Positions 1 through 9,235 are shown, counted from the first letter of the stretch. The stretch: DNA of 64,000 nucleotides from Corallococcus silvisoli (GCF_009909145.1 NZ_JAAAPJ010000027.1:1-64000), one strand, 5' to 3'. The notes: generated from the sequence alone by a model not told the origin. Numbers and translations: made by a program.

Positions 1-15
1 CTCGTAGCGCATCAT
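1..15 (-). CDS. 5' end of a gene cut by the window edge
   Basis: On the minus strand an AAGGAGG ribosome binding site (complement of bases 24-31) lies about 9 nt before two consecutive ATG codons, at 15 and 12, reading M-M-R-Y-E before the window ends. The site starts 58 nt after the stop of the upstream histidine kinase gene on the same strand, so the two may be co-transcribed. A response regulator would be a usual partner of that kinase, but nothing in the five visible codons shows the product. Confidence 0.4.
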
Positions 16-73
16 CTCGCCTTGCCTCCTTGCGGAGACAACAACCGGCGCTCCCACATCCATCAGACACGGC

Positions 74-1471
74 CTAGCGGCGCTGGGCGGTGGCCGCGTC
101 CTGGGCCTGCGCGCGGGGCAGGCGCAGCACGAAGGACGTGGCCCAGCCGTCCGCGTCCTCGACGGAGAGCCGGCCCCCGTGGGCCTCGGCCGCGAGCCGG
201 GAGAAGTACAGGCCCAGGCCGTAGCCCCGGCGGCCCTCCTTCTCACGGCTGCCCTGCACGTACTTGTCGAAGAGGGACTCGCGCGCCTCGGGGGGGATCG
301 CGATGCCGTCGTTGCGCACCGCCAGCCACTGCAGGCCCTCGGACTCGCCCGCCTCCAGGCGCACCCGCCCGCCGGACGGCGCGTAGCGGAGCGCGTTGGT
401 GGCCAGGTTCTCCACCACGCGGATGAGCAGGCCCGCGTCCCCCGTCAGGTGCAGGCCCGGGGAGGAGGCCAGCTCCAGCCGGATCTTCCGCAGGCGGGCC
501 GCGCCGTCCAGGGAGCGGCGCACCTCGTCCAGCAGGGGGGCCACCGGGAAGGGCTGCTTGCGCGGGGACAGCCGGCCCTGCTCCAGCCGGGGCACGTCCA
601 GCAGGTCGGAGATCATCCGGTCCAGGCGGGCGGTGACGGCGAGCCCCGTGCGCACCGACTCCACCAGCGGCGTCCCGACGGGCAGCTCCTGCTCCATCCA
701 CGACAGCGACAGCGTCACGGCCGACAGCGGCGAGCGCAGGTCGTGCACCAGGAACTGCATCAGCTGCTCCTGGTGGGCCTGGAGCGCCTCCAGCTGGGCG
801 TTGCGCCCGTGGGCCTCCGACAGCATGCGCTCGATGGTGCGGTGGGCGTCCTCCACCTCGGTGGCGCGGCGGGCGTCCAGCTGCCGCGCCACCTCCGCGC
901 GCGACAGGTCCATGGCCAGCTGCCGCAGCCGCCCGGTGCCGTAGTGGCTCACCGCCGCGACCAGCACCAGCGTCACCGCGGCCACGGTCACCGCGCCCAG
1001 GCCCACGCCCGCCTCGCGCATGAGCACCGCCTGCGCCAGCGCGGACAGGCCCGCCGTGCCATAGACGAGCCAGGGCATCAGCTCCAGGCCGGACAGCGCC
1101 ACCACGAGCGCGAAGAGCCCCAGGCTGAAGCCCGCGACGCCCGCGGGGAAGGGCGACACGGGCAGCGCCAGCTGCTGGAGCCCGAACACCAGCCCCACGT
1201 CCACCAGCGACTGCACCACGCCCAGCTGCCGCGAGAAGGGCCGGGAGCGCAGCGCGAAGAGCATCGCCACCACGCCGCCGTAGCAGAGCAGCAGCGGGGG
1301 ATAGTGCGTCCAGTCGCGGGCGCCGGACAACCACAGCCCCACGCTCACGGCGAAGAACACGGCCGTGCCCACCAGCCGCACCGCCGCTCCCGCGCCCAGC
1401 ACATGTTTGCGCTGGGCGGCCACGACCCGCGCGAGTTCATTCTCAAAGGCGACGGGAGGTTCTGTGTCCAT
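74..1471 (-). CDS. Membrane-bound sensor histidine kinase
   Basis: A 465-residue sensor kinase. The first 190 residues or so hold about six hydrophobic segments with almost no extracytoplasmic loop, suggesting sensing within or at the membrane. A coiled-coil linker rich in Glu, Gln and Ala follows. The HisKA dimerisation box reads LVHDLRSPLSAV with the phospho-accepting His near residue 243. The C-terminal HATPase has the N box (NLATNALRYAPSGG) and the G2-like YGLGLYFSR. The ATG start has GGAG 6 nt upstream. The cognate regulator is not visible; the signal sensed is unknown. Confidence 0.9.
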   Translation of the reverse strand: MDTEPPVAFENELARVVAAQRKHVLGAGAAVRLVGTAVFFAVSVGLWLSGARDWTHYPPLLLCYGGVVAMLFALRSRPFSRQLGVVQSLVDVGLVFGLQQLALPVSPFPAGVAGFSLGLFALVVALSGLELMPWLVYGTAGLSALAQAVLMREAGVGLGAVTVAAVTLVLVAAVSHYGTGRLRQLAMDLSRAEVARQLDARRATEVEDAHRTIERMLSEAHGRNAQLEALQAHQEQLMQFLVHDLRSPLSAVTLSLSWMEQELPVGTPLVESVRTGLAVTARLDRMISDLLDVPRLEQGRLSPRKQPFPVAPLLDEVRRSLDGAARLRKIRLELASSPGLHLTGDAGLLIRVVENLATNALRYAPSGGRVRLEAGESEGLQWLAVRNDGIAIPPEARESLFDKYVQGSREKEGRRGYGLGLYFSRLAAEAHGGRLSVEDADGWATSFVLRLPRAQAQDAATAQRR

Positions 1472-1751
1472 GGGACGCTCCCGTTTTCCCCGCTTCCTCC
1501 CCGCCCGGCAAGTTCATGGCCGCCTCGTCTTTCGCGACACCCGCCGGACCCCTAGAAACAGGGGCTGGCGGGAGGGGGTCGTCCGGTGGCCCTGGCCCCG
1601 GCCGGGCTGGCGGGCGGTGGCCGTCCGGGGGCAATCATCCGTTCCGGGCAGGCGTAGTCACGATGACACGCGCCTTTCGGCCGGGTGCTTGTGGGTGGCG
1701 GAGTTCGTGTAAGGTGGCTGGGATTACGCACAGGCGGAGGTGAGAGCCGAC

Positions 1752-2489
1752 ATGTGGCAGCGATTCAAGAGAGCGATGCGGAGCTTCGCGGGCTTCTTCG
1801 TCTCCTCCATCGAGGATCCGGAGCTGATTCTCGAGCAGAACATCCGTGACCTGAACGACCAGGTCCCCAAGATGAACGAGTCCATCGCCATGGTCCGGGC
1901 GAATGTGACGCTGCTCGAGAAGGAGAACATGAAGTACCAGCAGGACGTGCGGGAGCTGACCGCCAAGGTGAAGGCCGCCATCCAGGCCGGCCGCGACGAC
2001 CTGGCCGGCACGTACGCGACCAAGCTCCAGGGAGAGAAGGAAGCGCTCGCCCGCAACCAGCAGCAGCTCGACATCGCGAAGCAGGCCTACGAGAAGGCCC
2101 TGAACGTCAAGAAGGCGTTCATGCGCGAGAAGGACCGCAAGACCCAGGAGGCGATGAACGCCGTCCGGGACGCGCGGCGCGCCAAGTGGCAGGCGAAGGT
2201 CGCCGACACGATGGAGTCCTTCACGGTCGCCGGCGTGGACTCCACGCACGACGAGATGCTGCGCAAGGTGCAGGAGAAGACGGCCATCAACGAGGCGCGC
2301 ATGCAGATGGCGCTGGAGTCGGTGGACCACCAGGCGGCGGCCATCGAGGAAGAGGCCGAGAAGATCCAGGGCGACGAGCTGGTCAAGCAGTTCAAGATGG
2401 AGATGGGCCTGCTGGACAGCCCCGCGCCGGTGTCGGACGTGGGGGCGGGGCCCGAGAAGACCATCGGCAAGAAGGTGGAGATCAAGTAG
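1752..2489 (+). CDS. pspA: PspA/IM30 family membrane-stress protein
   Basis: A 245-residue protein that is almost entirely charged helix, as expected for PspA/Vipp1 (ESCRT-III-like) proteins that coat stressed inner membrane. The amphipathic N-terminus and the conserved early stretch SIEDPELILEQNIRDLND fit the family. ATG 1752 was chosen because GGAGG (1736-1740) lies 11 nt upstream and the protein then begins MWQRFKRAMRSF, the usual amphipathic helix; a GTG at 1740 would add four residues. A putative periplasmic binding protein follows after 33 nt, suggesting co-transcription. No PspB, PspC or PspF gene is next to it. Confidence 0.92.
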   Translation: MWQRFKRAMRSFAGFFVSSIEDPELILEQNIRDLNDQVPKMNESIAMVRANVTLLEKENMKYQQDVRELTAKVKAAIQAGRDDLAGTYATKLQGEKEALARNQQQLDIAKQAYEKALNVKKAFMREKDRKTQEAMNAVRDARRAKWQAKVADTMESFTVAGVDSTHDEMLRKVQEKTAINEARMQMALESVDHQAAAIEEEAEKIQGDELVKQFKMEMGLLDSPAPVSDVGAGPEKTIGKKVEIK

Positions 2490-2522
2490 TTCTCCCCCCA
2501 TGAAAGAGGCCGGCGCACACGG

Positions 2523-3710
2523 ATGAAGCTGCACCGCGGACCCGGCCTCTTTCTCTTCCTCGCGCTCTGTGTCCTGGGCGCGGGGTACGTGTTCGCCTCG
2601 CGGGCGGGCTACCTCGACCGCTTGCAGGCGCGCTTCTTCCCCTCCACCCGCGAAGCCGTGCGGCTGTCCCCCGGTGACTTTCCCGCGGGCGTGGCGGCCC
2701 CGGTGGCGGACGTGGCGTCGGTGCCGCTCAGGCCCGTGCTCATCGGCTTCACCCCGCGCGGCTCCGCCTCCGCGCTGCTCGTCGCCGCGGGTGGCTCCAC
2801 CACGCTGGACAACCCGGTGACGCCCGCTGGCGCGGCCCAGGGCCTGCTCAAGACAGCGTACGCGCTGGATGCGCGCGCGGTGCTCTTCGCCCGGGAGGAG
2901 GAGCTGAAGCAGGCCCTGTCCGTGGGCGCGGAGAACGGCGGCGTGGACATGGCGGCGCTGTCGGTGGACCGGCTGGCGTCGTGGGCGCCCACGCTCCGGG
3001 ACGCGGCGCCGCGCACGGTGTTGCTCGTGGGGCGCAGCCGGGGCCAGGAGGCGATGGCGGCGGTGGGCGTGCCGGACCTGGCCAGCCTGCGCGGCAGGCG
3101 GGTGGGCGTGTATCCGGGCGGCTCGTCGCACTACTTCGCCCTGTGGGTGCTGGCGCGGGCCGGGCTGCGGACCTCCGACGTGCGGTGGGTGGACCTGCCC
3201 TCCACGCTGGACGCCGGCCGGGCGCTGCGGGAGGGCCGGGCGGACGTGGTGGTGGGCTTGTGGGGCGACGTGGAGCTGGCCGCGCGCGACCGGGGCGGCA
3301 AGGTGCTGGCGACGACGGCGGACGCGCCGCACCTCCTGGCCACGGTGCTGGTGGCCCGGGGCGACTTCGCGGCGCGCTACCCGGACGCGGTGCGCCGGGT
3401 GCTCCGGGGCCTCCTGGACGCGGGGCAGGGCGTGCTCAAGGACCCGGCGGCCGGGGCGCGGCTGTTGGGCGAGGTGGCGCCCTACCTGGGCGACCCGACG
3501 GAGGCCATCCGCAGCGCGCCGCCCGCGACGCTGGCGGACAATCGGGCCTTCTTCGGACTTTCCGGCGAGGCGCCAGTTACCTATGACGAGCTCTTCCAGA
3601 GCGCCGCGGCGCTCTTCCAGAAGCTCAAGCGCGGGACCGCGCCCCCGCCCGCGGAGGACACGCGGGACCTGGGCGCGCTGAAATACGTCTCCGAGGCGCG
3701 GGGGCCCTAG
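2523..3710 (+). CDS. Membrane-anchored periplasmic solute-binding-like protein
   Basis: A 395-residue protein with an N-terminal hydrophobic segment (FLFLALCVLGAGYVFA) followed by Ala, i.e. an uncleaved anchor or a signal peptide. The body resembles the NMT1/TauA-type substrate-binding fold: a central stretch GRRVGVYPGGSSHYFAL, a later GRADVVVGLWGD, and TTADAPHLLATVLVARGDF, matching the hinge and ligand-binding segments of ABC-type binding proteins. No ABC permease or ATPase sits with it; it lies between pspA and a small membrane protein gene, so it may act as a sensor or accessory subunit rather than in transport. Ligand unknown. Confidence 0.7.
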   Translation: MKLHRGPGLFLFLALCVLGAGYVFASRAGYLDRLQARFFPSTREAVRLSPGDFPAGVAAPVADVASVPLRPVLIGFTPRGSASALLVAAGGSTTLDNPVTPAGAAQGLLKTAYALDARAVLFAREEELKQALSVGAENGGVDMAALSVDRLASWAPTLRDAAPRTVLLVGRSRGQEAMAAVGVPDLASLRGRRVGVYPGGSSHYFALWVLARAGLRTSDVRWVDLPSTLDAGRALREGRADVVVGLWGDVELAARDRGGKVLATTADAPHLLATVLVARGDFAARYPDAVRRVLRGLLDAGQGVLKDPAAGARLLGEVAPYLGDPTEAIRSAPPATLADNRAFFGLSGEAPVTYDELFQSAAALFQKLKRGTAPPPAEDTRDLGALKYVSEARGP

Positions 3711-3757
3711 GCCCTGCTTTAGGCTCTGGGAGTGGGCAGCGGGAAGGGGAGTCGGAC

Positions 3758-4564
3758 GTGGCGAAGACACCGAACTACATCAAGGCCGCGTTCCTCCTGC
3801 CGGCCAACCTGGTGGGCCTGACGACGGCGGCCATGTCCAGCGCCGTGACGCAGCAGCCGCTGCCCATGCTGGTGGCGCTGGGCGTGGAGGGCCTGTACCT
3901 GGGCGTCCTGTCGTCCATGTCGCGCTTCCAGCGCGCCGTGCGCTCGAAGCAGCCGGACAACCCGGAGGCGGCGCGCGCGGCGGTGGACGCGCTGCTCGCG
4001 GACCTCGCGCCGTCGCAGCGCGACCACTACCAGCAGCTGGTGGGGCTGAAGGAGAAGATCCTCGGCAACTACCGCAAGCTGCCCGGCGGGCGCGTGCTGG
4101 TGGCGGACAGCGAGCCCAAGCTGGACGCGCTGCTCACGTCGTTCCTGCGGCTCATCTCCGCGCTCAACCAGTACCGCACGTACCTGGGCGGGTCGGACCG
4201 GGAGCACCTGGCGGGTGAGGTCGCGGCGCTGGAGGCGGAGGTCGCGGAGGAGCCCAACCCACGCCTCAAGGACGTGAAGGGCAAGCGCGTGGAGATCCTG
4301 CGCAAGCGCCTGATGCGCTTCGAGCAGGCGGGCGAGAGCCGCGAGGTGGTGAGCCACCAGCTGGCCGGCATCGAGGACCTGATGCGGCTGACGCACGAGC
4401 AGTCCATCGCCATCCGCGACCCGGAGAGCGTCAACCGCCAGCTCGACGTGCTCTCCGCGGAGACGGAGGCCACCGATGAGACGGTGCGCCAGATGGAGCG
4501 CTTCCTCGACTTCACCGAGGAGACGCGCGGGCCCCTGCCGCACGGCGGCACGCGCGTGCGGTGA
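3758..4564 (+). CDS. Conserved hypothetical membrane/coiled-coil protein
   Basis: 268 residues starting at GTG with GGGGAG 6 nt upstream. The first 60 residues contain one or two weakly hydrophobic segments (FLLPANLVGLTTAAM and MLVALGVEGLYLGVL); the rest is charged helix with heptad-like spacing, so a membrane-attached coiled-coil protein is likely. I do not recognise a named domain. It follows the binding-protein-like gene after 47 nt and is probably the third gene of the pspA unit, which suggests a role linked to membrane stress. That role is inferred from position only. Confidence 0.75.
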   Translation: MAKTPNYIKAAFLLPANLVGLTTAAMSSAVTQQPLPMLVALGVEGLYLGVLSSMSRFQRAVRSKQPDNPEAARAAVDALLADLAPSQRDHYQQLVGLKEKILGNYRKLPGGRVLVADSEPKLDALLTSFLRLISALNQYRTYLGGSDREHLAGEVAALEAEVAEEPNPRLKDVKGKRVEILRKRLMRFEQAGESREVVSHQLAGIEDLMRLTHEQSIAIRDPESVNRQLDVLSAETEATDETVRQMERFLDFTEETRGPLPHGGTRVR

Positions 4565-4729
4565 GCCGGGCGCGGGCCCGCATGCCGGTCCGCCCCTGCT
4601 GGCCTGGACCGCCCCTCGCGGTGGGTCGGGTGGCGCCTGTTCACCGTGGCACCTTGGGGGCGAGGCAGCGGCCGGTGACGGCGCACGAATAGATTGACTC
4701 TCCGCCGCAGGCATCCTGTCCTGACGTCC

Positions 4730-6382
4730 ATGCTCCGCCGCGTAGGCTTCCTCCCGCTGCTCTTGGTGTTGGTCGTGTTCGCCGGCTGCTCGCGCTGCGG
4801 GAAGGACGCGGCCGGGCCCGCGGCCTCGCCGTCGGGCGTGTCGCGCTACCTGCCGCGCACGGCGCAGGCGGCGGTCGTCATCGACGACCTGGGCACGCTG
4901 GGCGAGAAGCTGGCGCGCTTCCAGAACCTCAAGGTGGCCTCGTTCGTCGCGCAGCTGCAGAACTTCCCGTCCGCGGAGCGCTACGTGTCCGCGGTGATGC
5001 GGCAGGTGGGCGTGGACCTGCGCAGCCGCAAGGCGCTGGAGGATGCCGGCATCGATCCGAAGCGCGGCGCGGGCGCGGCCTTCCTGGGCGGCACGCAGGT
5101 GGTGTCCGTCATCGGCGTGAAGGACGCGGACAAGCTCAAGACCACCTTCGCCACCTTCGCCCGCACGCGCCTGGGCGCGTCGGAGGAGAAGGAGGCGAAG
5201 TCGGACGCGGGGCGGCTCGTCACCTTCCACCGCCCGGGCTCCACGGAGCCCCTGCTGGGCATGCTCTTCCTCAAGCACGACCTGGTGCTGCTGTCCGCGG
5301 GCGCGTCGGTGGCGCGGCTGACGGAGCTGGCGGTGCTGCCGGAGGAGAGCTCGCTCGCGAAGGAGCCGGTGCTGGAGGCGTCGCTCAAGCGGCTCTCCGG
5401 CGACCGGGACTTCCACGTGTGGCTGCCGGGCGGCACGGGCCTGCTGCCCATGGGCACGGTGCAGGGCATCACCTTCACGGGCCACATCGAGGAGCGCGCG
5501 GTGACGCTGCGCGCGGACGCGCCGTGGCCGGACACGCAGGCGTCGCTCGCGGGGCTGGAGCCCAAGGGCGGTGAGGCGCTCGTGGGCTGGCTGCCGCAGG
5601 ACAGCTTCTTCGTGGCGCGCTTCCGGGGAGACCCCGCGCAGCTCGACGGCGTGTGGCCGTACCTCGCGGGCTCGCAGGTGACGCGCGCGGTGCAGGAGGC
5701 CGGCTTCAACGTGAAGACGGAGGTGTTGGACAACCTCAAGCCGGGGATGGTGCTGTCGCTGTCGCTGTCGCCCAACGTCAACCTGTCCTCGGGCATGCCG
5801 GACCTGGACCTGCGGCGGACCAACCCCTTCCGCTTCGTCAACCTGGTGGCGCTGGCGGAGGTGAAGGACGTGGCGAAGGGGCAGGCCACCTTGGAGAAGG
5901 TGCCCGGCTTCGCGGGCGGCTTCGGCGCGAAGGTGGAGCCCATGGACGTGAACGGCCAGAAGGCCTACCTCACGTCGTACCGCGCGGGCGAGGGCGCGCA
6001 CTTCGCGCTGTCGAAGGACGGCAAGCTGGTGCTCGCGGCGCCGCGCGCGCGCCTGGAGTCGTCCCTGGCCGCGCTCGCCCAGCCGGCGGGCACGGGCCCC
6101 GTGTCGGAGGACCTGAAGTCGGTGGGCAAGGACGCCGCGGTGGTGGTGCTCCTGGACCTGCGCCGGCTGGCGGACGCGGTGAAGGCGCTGCCGTCCGCCG
6201 CGTGGGGCATTGGCGGCTTCGCCATCAAGGCCACCACGGTGCGCTGGCTGGACGCCACCGACGACCTGCGCGCCGTGACGATGGCGCTGTCGCGCAAGGA
6301 CAAGGCGCTGCAGGCTGAAATCTCCCTGAGGCTGACGCCCGCGCCGGCCGCCACCACGACCACGACCCCGGCCACGCCGTGA
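4730..6382 (+). CDS. Large lipoprotein of an ABC transporter operon
   Basis: A 550-residue protein with a clear lipoprotein signal (VLVVFAGC, Cys near residue 20). The start at ATG 4730 gives the usual Arg-Arg then hydrophobic signal; an in-frame upstream start would put charged residues before it. The remainder is a soluble periplasmic domain without a motif I can name, ending in a Pro/Ala/Thr-rich tail. Its stop overlaps the GTG of the ATPase gene by 4 nt, so it is translated together with the LolD/MacB-like transporter and may be its periplasmic partner or cargo. Confidence 0.85.
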   Translation: MLRRVGFLPLLLVLVVFAGCSRCGKDAAGPAASPSGVSRYLPRTAQAAVVIDDLGTLGEKLARFQNLKVASFVAQLQNFPSAERYVSAVMRQVGVDLRSRKALEDAGIDPKRGAGAAFLGGTQVVSVIGVKDADKLKTTFATFARTRLGASEEKEAKSDAGRLVTFHRPGSTEPLLGMLFLKHDLVLLSAGASVARLTELAVLPEESSLAKEPVLEASLKRLSGDRDFHVWLPGGTGLLPMGTVQGITFTGHIEERAVTLRADAPWPDTQASLAGLEPKGGEALVGWLPQDSFFVARFRGDPAQLDGVWPYLAGSQVTRAVQEAGFNVKTEVLDNLKPGMVLSLSLSPNVNLSSGMPDLDLRRTNPFRFVNLVALAEVKDVAKGQATLEKVPGFAGGFGAKVEPMDVNGQKAYLTSYRAGEGAHFALSKDGKLVLAAPRARLESSLAALAQPAGTGPVSEDLKSVGKDAAVVVLLDLRRLADAVKALPSAAWGIGGFAIKATTVRWLDATDDLRAVTMALSRKDKALQAEISLRLTPAPAATTTTTPATP

Positions 6383-7083
6383 TCCGCGCGCGAGACGTCG
6401 TGAAGGAATACGAGGACGGCGAGGGGGCGCGGGTGCGCGTCCTCGACGGCGTGTCCCTGGACGTGGAGGCCGGCGACTTCGTCGCGGTGGTGGGCGCGTC
6501 CGGCAGCGGCAAGTCCACGCTGCTGCACCTGTTGGGCGGCCTGGACGTGCACTACCAGGGGCAGCTGGAGGTGGGCGGGGTGAAGCTCACCGGCCTGCGC
6601 GACAGGGAGCTGGCGCGCTTTCGCAACACGCACGTGGGCTTCGTCTTCCAGTCGTTCCACCTCATCCCCAACCTGTCCGCGCTGGAGAACGTGCTCCTGC
6701 CCTCGCACTTCGGTCCGGCCACGGCGGACGGGCGCAAGCGCGCGAGCCAGCTGCTGGAGCGCGTGGGCCTGGGCGCCAAGCAGGACCGCGCGCCCATCCG
6801 CCTCTCCGGCGGCGAGCGCCAGCGCGTGGCCATCGCGCGGGCCCTCTTCGGCAGTCCCCGGCTGCTGCTGTGCGACGAGCCCACGGGCAACCTGGACGCG
6901 GCGACGGGCGCGGGCGTCATCCAGCTCTTCCAGGAGCTGCACAAGGAAGGGCTCACCGTGCTCACCGTCACCCACGAGGAGCGCATGAGCGCGGTGGCGC
7001 GCCGGGTGCTCCGGCTCAAGGACGCGAGGCTCGTGGAGGAGTCCACCTCCTCCGAGCCCCTGGCCTCGCGAGGTGCGCCGTGA
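6379..7083 (+). CDS. ABC transporter ATP-binding protein, LolD/MacB type
   Basis: 234 residues with all ABC motifs: Walker A GASGSGKST near residues 40-48, Q-loop FVFQSFHLIPNLSALENV typical of the LolD/MacB/FtsE group, signature LSGGERQRVAIARAL near 141, Walker B LLLCDEPTGNLD near 161 and the switch His in TVTHEE. It begins at a GTG overlapping the lipoprotein stop (GTGA) and ends overlapping the permease start (GTGA). The family couples ATP hydrolysis to mechanotransmission through FtsX-like permeases, for lipoprotein release or macrolide/peptide efflux, rather than classic import. Confidence 0.95.
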   Translation: MIRARDVVKEYEDGEGARVRVLDGVSLDVEAGDFVAVVGASGSGKSTLLHLLGGLDVHYQGQLEVGGVKLTGLRDRELARFRNTHVGFVFQSFHLIPNLSALENVLLPSHFGPATADGRKRASQLLERVGLGAKQDRAPIRLSGGERQRVAIARALFGSPRLLLCDEPTGNLDAATGAGVIQLFQELHKEGLTVLTVTHEERMSAVARRVLRLKDARLVEESTSSEPLASRGAP

Positions 7084-8366
7084 GGTGGGACGCGCTGTCG
7101 AGGCTGGTGCGGCTGTCCCTCGCGCGCGAGCGCCGGGGCGCGTTCTTCTCCGCTTTCGGCGTGGCCATGGGCGTGGGCGCGCTCGTGTTCTTCGTGGGCC
7201 TGGGGCTGGGCGTGGGGAGCGTCATCCGCGAGCGCATCTTCCCCACGGACTCGCGCCTGGTGGACGTGGTGCCCGCGTCGGTGTCGCTGGGCCTCTTGGG
7301 CGGCGGCAAGCTGGACGCGGCGGCGGTGGAGCGCCTGGGCGCGCTGCCCGGCGTGGAGACGACGTACCGGAAGATGAACGTGCGCGTGCCGGCGGTGACC
7401 CGCTACGACGGCGTCTTCTTCGGCTCGCGCCTGCGCATGGGCATGGAGGTGCTCGCGGTGGGCGTGGACCCCGGCCTCGTGCGCAAGGACGTGGGGCTCC
7501 AGGAGGCGAAGGACTTCAGTGACCCGGGCGAGGGCAAGGCCATCCCCGCGCTCATCTCCACGCGCTTGCTGGAGCTGTACAACAAGACGTTCGCGCCCGC
7601 GCGCAAGCTGCCGCAGCTGTCCGCGGAGATGCTCATCGGCTTCGGCTTCCCGGTGGAGTTCAACCGCTCCTACGTGGCGGCCACGTCGGGCGGCCCCAGC
7701 ACCACGCAGCAGGCGCAGGTGGTGGGCGCGTCCGACCGGGCCATGCTCGCGGGCATCACCATCCCCCTGGACACGGCGGTGCGCATCAACCGCGCCGCGG
7801 GCGCGGACGCGGACAGCTACTCCGGCGTCACGCTGGTGGCGGCGGACCCTTCGCGCGTCCCGGAGCTGGTGGACGCGGTGAAGGGGATGGGCTTCGAGAT
7901 CGATGATCAAGAGCGCAGGATGGCGGAGAACGCGGGCGCGGCGGTGGCGCTCACCACCTCCGCGCTGGCGCTGCTGTCCATCCTCATCTGCGTGCTGGCC
8001 GCGGTGAACATCGCCCATGCGATGTCCTCGTCGGTGCGCGCACGGGCAAGGGAGATTGGCGTGATGCAGGCCGTGGGCGCTTCGCGCGCGGACGTGCGCG
8101 CCATCGTGCTGGCGGAGGCCAGCGTGGTGGGCGTGCTGGGCGGTGGGGCGGGGACCGCGGCGGCGCTGGTGCTGGCCTTCGCGGTGGACCGGTTCGCGGC
8201 GGGCTACCTGCCCAACTTCCCCTTCAAGCCCGACAGCTTCTTCTCCTTCCCCGTGGGCGTGGTGCTGGGCGGCGTGCTGCTGGGCCTCCTGGCCGCGCTC
8301 GCCGGCGCCTACTTCCCCAGCCGCCGCGCCGCCGCCACGGACCCGGCCAGGACGCTCGCGGGATGA
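7080..8366 (+). CDS. ABC transporter permease, FtsX/MacB type
   Basis: 428 residues from the GTG that overlaps the ATPase stop. The N-terminal helix (FFSAFGVAMGVGALVFFVGLGLGV) is followed by a periplasmic domain of about 240 residues and three C-terminal helices, the four-helix layout of FtsX-like permeases. The cytoplasmic loop REIGVMQAVGASRADVRAI is the conserved FtsX coupling segment. With the preceding ATPase it would form a homodimeric type VII ABC exporter. The lipoprotein and membrane protein encoded either side are likely accessory parts. Confidence 0.92.
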   Translation: MRWDALSRLVRLSLARERRGAFFSAFGVAMGVGALVFFVGLGLGVGSVIRERIFPTDSRLVDVVPASVSLGLLGGGKLDAAAVERLGALPGVETTYRKMNVRVPAVTRYDGVFFGSRLRMGMEVLAVGVDPGLVRKDVGLQEAKDFSDPGEGKAIPALISTRLLELYNKTFAPARKLPQLSAEMLIGFGFPVEFNRSYVAATSGGPSTTQQAQVVGASDRAMLAGITIPLDTAVRINRAAGADADSYSGVTLVAADPSRVPELVDAVKGMGFEIDDQERRMAENAGAAVALTTSALALLSILICVLAAVNIAHAMSSSVRARAREIGVMQAVGASRADVRAIVLAEASVVGVLGGGAGTAAALVLAFAVDRFAAGYLPNFPFKPDSFFSFPVGVVLGGVLLGLLAALAGAYFPSRRAAATDPARTLAG

Positions 8367-9127
8367 CCGGCCCTGCTCGCAAGACGCTGCTGACCAACGG
8401 GGTGTGCCTGGTGGGGTTCGCGTGGATCTACGGGGGCGACCTCGCGGATGCCCTGCGCGCCCGCTCCGCGGAGGTCTCCGCGCTCATGACGCCGCCGTCC
8501 GCCGTCCGCTCGGGCGTGGTGCTGGGGCTCGCGGCGGTGGGGCTGGCCGTGTTCCTGGGGGGACTCCTGCGCAAGCAGCCGGAGGGCTTCAAGGGCTACC
8601 GGCTCCTGCCCATCCTGCTCGTGGGCGCGCTCTTCGTGGACCTGGTCCTGGCGGAGGGGCGGACGCCGCTGGACTCGCCCGAGCTGGCCGCGGTCGCGCT
8701 CCAGCGCTTCCAAAGCGGGGCCCAGAAGCTGGCCACGCCGCAGGCCGTGCCCACGCAGGCGCGCGTCCTCCAGCCCCTGGTGGAGGAATTGGGCAGCCCT
8801 CCGTATTTGGAGCGGGGCGTGCCGGTGCCGGCCTACGCACTCCAGGTGCGCACGGACTGCGAGGGTCCCCCCCGTGAGGCTCCTGGGACACGCCCCGGGA
8901 CGCTGCTGTACTGCGTCGCCCGGGATGGCAGGCAGGCCTGGGTGGGGCTGGTCGGGCTGCCCGCCGAGGTGCGCTTTGGTGCGCCAGCGGTGTTCTCGCG
9001 CGGGGGCGAGCCTCGCTTCGCCGTCGTCCGCGTCCAGGTCCCAGAGGAGGAAGGCGTCATGGAGGGCATCGATCTGGAGATTCCCCAGGTGGATGGGGGT
9101 GGCGCGGTGACGTCCCCTGTGCCTTGA
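8363..9127 (+). CDS. Hypothetical membrane protein ending the ABC operon
   Basis: 254 residues, start overlapping the permease stop by ATGA. Three hydrophobic segments lie in the first 95 residues (one near residues 10-25, GVVLGLAAVGLAVFLGGLL, and LLPILLVGALFVDLVLA), followed by an extracytoplasmic domain of about 160 residues with three Cys residues. No known domain recognised. Tight translational coupling argues that it works with the LolD/MacB-type exporter. Confidence 0.75.
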   Translation: MTGPARKTLLTNGVCLVGFAWIYGGDLADALRARSAEVSALMTPPSAVRSGVVLGLAAVGLAVFLGGLLRKQPEGFKGYRLLPILLVGALFVDLVLAEGRTPLDSPELAAVALQRFQSGAQKLATPQAVPTQARVLQPLVEELGSPPYLERGVPVPAYALQVRTDCEGPPREAPGTRPGTLLYCVARDGRQAWVGLVGLPAEVRFGAPAVFSRGGEPRFAVVRVQVPEEEGVMEGIDLEIPQVDGGGAVTSPVP

Positions 9128-9177
9128 ATCCGGGTCGCCTGCAGGGCAAGCGTGCGGAAATAGGTCCGCGTGCGCGG

Positions 9178-9206
9178 TTGACCCCTCGGAGCCGCGATCG
9201 ATAGGC
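9178..9206 (+). promoter_or_regulatory. Possible sigma-70-type promoter of the kinase gene
   Basis: TTGACC at 9178-9183 matches five of six -35 bases. The -10 candidate is poor: ATAGGC after 17 nt or TAGGCT after 18 nt. Transcription would begin near 9213, shortly before the GTG at 9236. It is the best match in the 108-nt gap after the ABC operon; GC-rich sequence gives such matches by chance. Confidence 0.35.
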
Positions 9207-9235
9207 TCCCTGCAAGGACTCGACCCCCACTCAAA

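Noticed and set aside
1715..1730. TGGCTGGGATTACGCA looks like a -24/-12 sigma-54 site before pspA.
   Set aside because: Its start would lie at about 1741, downstream of the GGAGG at 1736-1740 that serves the ATG at 1752, leaving the transcript without its ribosome binding site.
1635..3770. Very long open frames antisense to pspA and its neighbour (similar ones occur opposite most genes).
   Set aside because: High third-position GC on the true strand removes stop codons from other frames; the products are His/Arg/Gly-rich without domains.
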